Position numbers and translations under genes: made by a program
The notes under the pieces: generated by a model
Told to the model about the DNA's origin: nothing
The model's database searches: none
What the model saw: the letters and a program-made list of their open reading frames with translations, nothing else
Part shown: positions 56,335 to 63,356 of the stretch, in pieces
How positions within the stretch are numbered: the stretch's first letter is position 1
How the letters are laid out: each line of letters opens with the position of its first letter
Assembly: GCF_900103935.1 (NCBI RefSeq)
Contig: NZ_FNIC01000013.1
Coordinates: 1-63,356 of the forward strand
Length of the DNA: 63,356 nucleotides
Source: Nocardioides szechwanensis
Lineage (GTDB): Bacteria; Actinomycetota; Actinomycetes; Propionibacteriales; Nocardioidaceae
Direction: 5' to 3'

Positions 56335-59166
56335 GTGAGCTCCGCCTCCGAGATCCTCGAGCGCGACAGCGAGCTGGTCCGGATCGCCGCGGCCCTCGAC
56401 TCGGCCACCAAGGGGTCCGGGCGCGTCATCGTGATCGAGGGCGAGGCCGGGATCGGCAAGACGGCGCTGGTGCGCGAGACCCGTGAGCTGGCGCAGCAGC
56501 GGGGGTTCGGGCGGCTCCAGGCGACGGGCGACGAGACCGAGACCGCGATGGCGTGGGGCGTCGTGCGGCAGATGGTGGAGCGGTCCGTGTCGCGCTACAG
56601 CGGCGCCGTCCGCAGCGCGATCCTGGACGGTCCCGCGGGTGCTGCGCTGCAGGCGCTCGACGTGGCACCCGACAGCAACGCCGCCGACGCCGAGATCGCC
56701 CGCACGCTGCATGCCCTGTGGTGGGTGGCCATCGACCTGTCGTCGACGCGGCCGCTGTTGATCACCGTCGACGACGCACAGTGGGCCGACCAGCCGTCGC
56801 TGCGGTTCCTGGGCTACCTCGCGCGCCGGATCGCCGACCTGCCGATCGCGCTGGTCGTCGCGACCCGTCCGCCCTCGGGTGGCAGCGGACCACTGACCGA
56901 GCTCACGGTGTCGCCACAGGTCGAGCGGCTGCTGCCCGACCCGCTCTCCCCCGTGGCGGTCGCCGCCTTCCACACCCCCGACGGTGTGGTGCCGTGCCCC
57001 GAGGTCGTCGAGGCGATGCACGCCGCGTGCGGCGGCAACCCGTTCCTGACCGGGGCCCTGCTCGACGAGCTCAGCAGCGCCGGCCACAACGTCGGGCTGC
57101 TCTCGACCGCCCAGGCCATCGGCGGTCTGGGGCCGGCCACGATCTCGCGCGCCATGCTCAGCCGGCTCTCCCCCGACGCGCTCGCCCTGGCCGGAGCAGC
57201 GGCGGTGCTCGGCCTCGAGGCCAGCCCGTGGCTCGCCGCCCGAGTCGCGCCGGTCTCCGCCGAGGCGCTCCCCCACGCCGTGGAGTCCCTGGTGCGCGCC
57301 AACGTCCTGATCGGCGGGGTCGACGGCCTCACGTTCGTGCACCCCGTCATCCGCGAGGCGACGGTCGCGGCGCTCGGACCGCTCCAGACCTCCGCGATGC
57401 ACGCCCGCGCCGTCCTCGAGCTGCATGCGCGCCAGGCCCCGGCCCGCCAGCTCGCTCCGCACCTGCTCGCCGCACCGGTCGGCACCCTGCCCGACGCGGC
57501 CGAGCTGTTGGCCCGGGCCGCCTCCGAGTCGTCCGCCGCCGGCGACCGGTCGGTCGCCGCCGCGTGCCTGGAGCGGGCACTCGTGGAGCGCCCGGGCGAC
57601 GCGCTGCTCCGCGCCCGGCTGGGCCACACGCTGCTCCGGGCGGGACGACCTCACGAGGCCCGTGAGCACCTGCGCGCCTCGGTCGCGTCGGCCGGCAGCG
57701 ACGGGGACGCCCAGCAGCGCGCCGAGCTGCAGTCGGCCGTCACCCAGGCCACCCTCGCCGTCGACGGCGCGGAGGTCGCGGTCGACGAGCTGGTCGAGGC
57801 GCTGGCGGCGTGGCCGCCGGTCGAGCAGGAGCCCGCACGGCTGCTGCTCGAGGCACGCCTCGGGGTGACCCGCTCCTTCGTCGCGGCGCAGCGCCGGGTC
57901 GCCGGCGAGCACCTCCAGCAGTTCGCCCACCTGGCCGGCGCCACCCCGCAGGAGCGCACGCTGCTCGCGCTCCTGGCCCAGCGCGGCCGCTACGAGGGGG
58001 CCTCCCACCTCGAGATCGCCGACCTGGCCCGCCGCGCGCTGTCCGAGGGCGCCCTGTTCGACGACGCCGCCCGCGGCGAGGGGCTCGTCGGCTGGGTGCT
58101 CGCGATGATGTCGCTGATCACCGCCGACGCTCTCCCGGAGGCCAGGACCGAGATCGACCGGGCGCTGACCCGGGTCGTCCGGGCCGGGTCGCCGCTCGAC
58201 TTCGCCATGGTCGCCAACTGCGCGATGGTCGCCGCCTGGCGCACCGGTGACGTCGCGGCCACCGAGGCCGAGGCCGAGGCCGTCGTCGCCGCCATCCAGC
58301 ACGAGCCCGAGGGCCCCGAGGTCCTCTCGCTTCGTGCCACCGCCGCCCACATGGGTGGCTACACCGCGCTCGAGCGCCGCGACCTCCCCGCCGCCCGGGC
58401 CTGGATTGACGACTTCGACGCGCAGGCCCGGGAGCTGCGCGTCATCCCGATGCTGTGGCTCCACGAGCTGCGCTCCCGGATCAGCCTCGCCGCGGACGAC
58501 CCGCACGGCGCGCTCCAGCACCTCGACACCCTCCAGCGCGAGGCGCGGGAGGCCGACGTCGATCCCACCGCCCTGGCCTGGCGGCTGCCGGCCGCGGTCG
58601 CCTACTCACGGCTCGGCGACGACGAGCGGGCCCGCGCCACGCTCGACGACCACCTCGCCCTCGCGCGCCGCAGCGGAGCTCCGGGCGACCTCGGTGCCGC
58701 GATGCGGGTCGCGGCGCGATTCGAGCCCGACGCCGCGGTGCGGGAGGGGCTGCTCGCCGAGGCGACCGTCGTACTCGAGAACAGCCCGGACCGGCTCGAG
58801 CAGGCCAAGTCCCTGGTCGACCTCGCCGAGACGCAACGCGCCCTCAGGCGCCGCACCGAGTCCCGCGAGCTGCTCACCCGGGCCGCCGACCTCGCCCTGG
58901 CCTGCGGCGCCACGGCGCTGCAGACGCGGATCGCGGGAGCCCTTCAGGCACTGGGCGACCGACCGCGCCGCCTGATCGCCCCCGGTCCCGAGTCGCTCAC
59001 CGCGAGCGAGCGGCGCGTGGCGTCGCTGGCCGTGTCCGGGCGCAGCAACCGCGACATCGCGCACGAGCTCTTCGTCTCGCCCAAGACGGTCGAGAACCAC
59101 CTCGGGCGGGTCTACACCAAGCTCGGCATCGCCAACCGGCGCGAGCTCGCCGGGGCCCTCGGTTGA
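56335..59166 (+). CDS. Large ATP-binding LuxR-family regulator (LAL/MalT-like)
   Basis: 943 residues from GTG 56335 with GAGG upstream. The N-terminal AAA/STAND ATPase has Walker A GEAGIGKT (36-43) and Walker B LLITVDDAQWADQPS. A long central helical region (about 380-860) reads as TPR-like repeats. The C-terminal LuxR helix-turn-helix (about 885-943) is LTASERRVASLAVSGRSNRDIAHELFVSPKTVENHLGRVYTKLGI. Such proteins are ATP- and ligand-dependent activators. The target may be the glycosyltransferase/hydrolase genes upstream, but no operator was found. Confidence 0.92.
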   Translation: MSSASEILERDSELVRIAAALDSATKGSGRVIVIEGEAGIGKTALVRETRELAQQRGFGRLQATGDETETAMAWGVVRQMVERSVSRYSGAVRSAILDGPAGAALQALDVAPDSNAADAEIARTLHALWWVAIDLSSTRPLLITVDDAQWADQPSLRFLGYLARRIADLPIALVVATRPPSGGSGPLTELTVSPQVERLLPDPLSPVAVAAFHTPDGVVPCPEVVEAMHAACGGNPFLTGALLDELSSAGHNVGLLSTAQAIGGLGPATISRAMLSRLSPDALALAGAAAVLGLEASPWLAARVAPVSAEALPHAVESLVRANVLIGGVDGLTFVHPVIREATVAALGPLQTSAMHARAVLELHARQAPARQLAPHLLAAPVGTLPDAAELLARAASESSAAGDRSVAAACLERALVERPGDALLRARLGHTLLRAGRPHEAREHLRASVASAGSDGDAQQRAELQSAVTQATLAVDGAEVAVDELVEALAAWPPVEQEPARLLLEARLGVTRSFVAAQRRVAGEHLQQFAHLAGATPQERTLLALLAQRGRYEGASHLEIADLARRALSEGALFDDAARGEGLVGWVLAMMSLITADALPEARTEIDRALTRVVRAGSPLDFAMVANCAMVAAWRTGDVAATEAEAEAVVAAIQHEPEGPEVLSLRATAAHMGGYTALERRDLPAARAWIDDFDAQARELRVIPMLWLHELRSRISLAADDPHGALQHLDTLQREAREADVDPTALAWRLPAAVAYSRLGDDERARATLDDHLALARRSGAPGDLGAAMRVAARFEPDAAVREGLLAEATVVLENSPDRLEQAKSLVDLAETQRALRRRTESRELLTRAADLALACGATALQTRIAGALQALGDRPRRLIAPGPESLTASERRVASLAVSGRSNRDIAHELFVSPKTVENHLGRVYTKLGIANRRELAGALG

Positions 59167-59200
59167 CGTAAGGGCACCCTAACCGGGGCTATGTCACACC

Positions 59201-59237
59201 ACCCGTGGTCATTACCCACGGGTACCAGCACTAAAGT
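59201..59237 (+). promoter_or_regulatory. Inverted repeat and candidate -10 upstream of the second sdh operon
   Basis: ACCCGTGG/CCACGGGT form perfect 8-bp arms (59201-59208, 59216-59223) with a 7-base spacer. TAAAGT (59232-59237) lies 8 nt before the GTG at 59246. The dyad would cover the -35 region, a reasonable operator position. The cognate regulator is unknown. Confidence 0.45.
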
Positions 59238-59245
59238 GCGTTGCT

Positions 59246-59968
59246 GTGGCAATGACGACTCGACCAACCCTGGTAAAGGGCTCGCGCGCATCGCGCTCGA
59301 CGATCGCGCTGAAGATGCTGATGGCCGTCAGCGGCGTCCTCTTCATCGGCTTCGTGCTGGCGCACATGTACGGCAACCTCAAGGCCTTCGGGGGGCACGA
59401 CTCGTTCAACGAGTACGCCTACCACCTGCGGGTCATCGGCGAGCCGCTGCTGCCGCACGAGGGCTTCCTCTGGCTGTTTCGCATCGGCCTGCTCGCCGCC
59501 ATCATCGTCCACGTGGGCTGCGCCGTGGCCCTGTGGCGCCGCGCCGGCAAGGCCCGCACCGTCAAGTACGTCGTGACGAAGAACAAGGCCTCGTCCGTCT
59601 CCTCGCGCACCATGCGCTGGGGCGGCCTGACGATCCTGGTCTTCATCATCTGGCACCTGCTCAACTTCACGATCGTCAAGGTCAACCCCAACACCGGCGA
59701 CACCGGGTCCGCGGCCGGCGACCCCTACAACCTGCTGGTCGACACCTTCGACGTGTGGTGGATGACGGTGATCTACCTCGTCGCGCTGGTCGCGCTGGGG
59801 ATGCACCTGCACCACGGGATCTGGAGCTCGGCCCAGACGCTCGGCCTCACCAACAACGACCGGGCCCGGCGCAACGCCAAGGCCATCGGCGCGATCCTCG
59901 CGATCGTCGTCGCCGGCGGCTTCTCGCTGGTCCCGATCTTCGTCCTCGCCGGCGTCATCACCAAGTAA
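59246..59968 (+). CDS. sdhC: Succinate dehydrogenase cytochrome b558 subunit
   Basis: 240 residues from GTG 59246 (ATG 59252 is an alternative). Five transmembrane helices with His residues for two hemes: SGVLFIGFVLAHMYGNLKAFGG, FRIGLLAAIIVHVGCAVALW, TILVFIIWHLLNF, MTVIYLVALVALGMHLHHGIWSS, and AIGAILAIVVAGGFSLVPIFVLAG. This is the Bacillus/Corynebacterium single-polypeptide anchor that reduces menaquinone. First of a three-gene operon. Confidence 0.93.
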   Translation: MAMTTRPTLVKGSRASRSTIALKMLMAVSGVLFIGFVLAHMYGNLKAFGGHDSFNEYAYHLRVIGEPLLPHEGFLWLFRIGLLAAIIVHVGCAVALWRRAGKARTVKYVVTKNKASSVSSRTMRWGGLTILVFIIWHLLNFTIVKVNPNTGDTGSAAGDPYNLLVDTFDVWWMTVIYLVALVALGMHLHHGIWSSAQTLGLTNNDRARRNAKAIGAILAIVVAGGFSLVPIFVLAGVITK

Positions 59969-59983
59969 GGAAGCTGCAGCGAC

Positions 59984-62014
<2,031 letters not shown>

Positions 62015-62082
62015 GCCGGCCGACCTGCCTTCACCACCACCTGCCGCATCCCTGCGGCCGACCTTCGAGCGGAATCTGACAC

Positions 62083-62826
62083 GTGAAACTCACCCTCAAC
62101 ATCTGGCGGCAGGCCGACAGCGCGTCGCCGGGCAAGATCCACAACTACGAGCTCGACGAAGTCTCGGAGGACATGTCCTTCCTCGAGATGCTCGACGTGC
62201 TCAACGAGGAGCTCAACGCGAAGGGTGAGGAGCCGATCGCGTTCGACTCCGACTGCCGCGAGGGCATCTGCGGCATGTGCGGCCTGATGATCAACGGTGA
62301 GGCCCACGGCCCCGAGGTCACCACCACCTGCCAGCTGCACATGCGCTCCTTCAAGGACGGCGACTCGATCACGGTCGAGCCCTGGCGCGCCGACGCCTTC
62401 CCCGTCGTGAAGGACCTCGTGGTCGACCGTGGCGCCCTCGACCGGATCATCGCGCAGGGCGGCTACATCTCGGTCAACACCGGCGCCGCCCCCGACGCCC
62501 ACGCCACCCCGGTGCCCAAGGACAAGGCCGACCGCGCCTTCGAGGCGGCTGCCTGCATCGGCTGCGGCGCCTGCGTCGCCGCCTGCCCCAACGGCTCGGC
62601 CTCGCTGTTCCTCGGCGCCAAGATCACCCACCTCGGCGAGCTGCCGCAGGGCCAGGCCGAGCGCGACTCCCGCGTCGTCAACATGGTCGGCCAGCACGAC
62701 CACGAGGGCTTCGGCGGCTGCACCAACATCGGCGAGTGCACCGCCGCCTGCCCCAAGGAGATCCCGCTCGACGTGATCTCCCGCCTCAACTGGGACCTCC
62801 ACGCCGCCCTCCGCCACGGCAAGTAG
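62083..62826 (+). CDS. sdhB: Succinate dehydrogenase iron-sulfur subunit (b558 type)
   Basis: 247 residues, GTG start. The [2Fe-2S] ligands are in FDSDCREGICGMCGLMING and TCQLHMR. The other two clusters are in AACIGCGACVAACPNG and GFGGCTNIGECTAACPKEI. Completes the sdhCAB operon, followed at 20 bp by a strong hairpin. Confidence 0.94.
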   Translation: MKLTLNIWRQADSASPGKIHNYELDEVSEDMSFLEMLDVLNEELNAKGEEPIAFDSDCREGICGMCGLMINGEAHGPEVTTTCQLHMRSFKDGDSITVEPWRADAFPVVKDLVVDRGALDRIIAQGGYISVNTGAAPDAHATPVPKDKADRAFEAAACIGCGACVAACPNGSASLFLGAKITHLGELPQGQAERDSRVVNMVGQHDHEGFGGCTNIGECTAACPKEIPLDVISRLNWDLHAALRHGK

Positions 62827-62845
62827 GGCTTCACCCGCGACTCCA

Positions 62846-62880
62846 CGTTGACCCGCCCGAAACTTTCGGGCGGGTCAACG
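62846..62880 (+). terminator. Perfect 17-bp stem terminator of the sdhCAB operon
   Basis: Arms 62846-62862 and 62864-62880 are perfectly complementary around one central base (effective loop larger). No T-run follows, as is common in actinobacteria. It is immediately adjacent to the IS30-like element, which could have used it as a target. Confidence 0.8.
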
Positions 62881-63356
62881 GGTGGATTCAAGCGGTGGAT
62901 GCAACACCGTGTGGATCGTGTGGCTGTGAGAGTAGTTCGTCGAGGGCCTCGGCCGGGGTCTTGAACCCAAGTCGTTTGCGGGGCCGGTTGTTGAGCTTCC
63001 TCGCGACGTGCTCGAGGTAGTCGGGGGCGTAGACCGAGAGGTCGGTGCCTTTGGGGAAGTACTGGCGCAACAGACCGTTGGTGTTCTCGTTGGTCCCGCG
63101 CTGCCAGGGCGAGTGGGGATCACAGAAGTAGATGTCGAGATCGGTCGCAGCGGCGATCTGGACGTGGTTGGCCATCTCGCTTCCCTGGTCCCAGGTCATG
63201 GTCTTGCGCAGGGTTTCTGGGAGCCGGCTCATCGCTTCGATCATCGCTTCAGCGACAGCGTCCGCGCCGTGATTCTCGGGTAGGTGGAGCAGGGCCACGA
63301 ACCCGGTCGTCCTCTCGACCAGGGTCCCGATCGCAGACTTCGAGTACGCCCCCACG
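62881..63356 (-). mobile_element. IS30-family insertion sequence, partial (3' end of the transposase side)
   Basis: The window ends inside this element. The boundary at about 62,881 is inferred from the end of the sdh terminator stem and the transposase stop at 62888. The matching terminal repeat lies outside the window, so the exact end is uncertain. Confidence 0.65.
62888..63356 (-). CDS. IS30-family transposase, C-terminal part
   Basis: At least 155 residues; the N-terminus with its helix-turn-helix is beyond the window edge. The DDE core is visible: GTLVERTTGFVALLHLPENHGADAV, the second Asp in MTWDQGSEMANH, and the Glu in SPWQRGTNENTNGLLRQYFPKGTDLSVY. The C-terminal signature KLNNRPRKRLGFKTPAEAL is typical of the family. 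Read on the minus strand, convergent with sdhB. No internal stop is seen, so it may be active. Confidence 0.93.
   Translation of the reverse strand, partial: VGAYSKSAIGTLVERTTGFVALLHLPENHGADAVAEAMIEAMSRLPETLRKTMTWDQGSEMANHVQIAAATDLDIYFCDPHSPWQRGTNENTNGLLRQYFPKGTDLSVYAPDYLEHVARKLNNRPRKRLGFKTPAEALDELLSQPHDPHGVASTA

Overview
High-G+C actinobacterial chromosome, most like Nocardioides or another Nocardioidaceae member. The evidence is very GC-rich third codon positions, many GTG starts, leaderless -10 elements (TANNNT placed 6-7 nt before the start codon), HtaA/Hmu heme uptake, an IdeR/DtxR-type iron box, and a gene neighbourhood I recall from Mycobacterium tuberculosis (lpdA, deoD, pmmB, amidohydrolase, add, deoA, cdd, sdh). 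Both ends of the window lie in insertion sequences (IS5-like at 1-979, IS30-like from about 62,881), so this is probably one contig cut at repeats. No rRNA, tRNA or CRISPR array was recognised by eye. LAYOUT: 1-979 IS5/IS427-type element. 995-4,952 SGNH lipoprotein, LpdA-type quinone reductase and dihydrolipoyl dehydrogenase. 4,990-7,151 cyclotransferase-like protein, purine nucleoside phosphorylase and a TetR regulator. 7,141-14,826 heme-iron locus: three exported surface proteins, ABC transporter HmuTUV and, divergently, heme oxygenase, with an iron box over the shared promoter. 14,881-21,519 uronate dehydrogenase-like SDR, a MerR/aldo-keto reductase pair with two matching operators, SRPBCC and HEAT proteins, a PGM2/PmmB-type phosphomutase and a PH-like membrane protein. 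21,573-25,619 deoxyribose-phosphate aldolase, a catalytic and a non-catalytic aldehyde dehydrogenase, and a pentapeptide-like protein. 25,662-31,073 accessory stretch, in part visibly lower in GC, with pseudogenes, a 34-bp tandem hairpin repeat and unknown exported proteins. 31,074-42,409 small exported proteins, a P-loop kinase, a C39-like protein, adenosine deaminase, MaoC, thymidine phosphorylase, cytidine deaminase and a BMP-type nucleoside ABC transporter. 42,406-48,560 M20 amidohydrolase and the methylmalonyl-CoA mutase operon with MeaB. 49,923-53,369 a first succinate dehydrogenase (Mtb Sdh1 type, minus strand). 53,475-59,166 LLM oxidoreductase, glycosyltransferase, metallo-beta-lactamase-fold hydrolase and a large LuxR regulator. 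59,246-62,826 a second succinate dehydrogenase (Bacillus/Corynebacterium b558 type). HOW THE GENES WORK TOGETHER: the largest theme is nucleoside salvage. Import (BMP-ABC), deamination (Add, Cdd), phosphorolysis (PNP, DeoA), probable pentose-1-phosphate to 5-phosphate conversion (the PGM2-like mutase), aldol cleavage (DeoC) and acetaldehyde oxidation (ALDH) form a nearly complete route. Methylmalonyl-CoA mutase feeds succinyl-CoA towards the TCA cycle, where the two succinate dehydrogenases act. MOST UNUSUAL OBSERVATION: a 63-65 bp element occurs three times between co-directional genes (11,765-11,829; 23,987-24,051; 41,051-41,113). All copies keep the same flanks (CACCCCAC and GGGGACCCCG) but have different stem sequences that still pair. 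Two copies sit exactly between a stop codon and the next start codon, flanked by a duplicated ATGA, which looks like insertion into an ATGA stop-start overlap.
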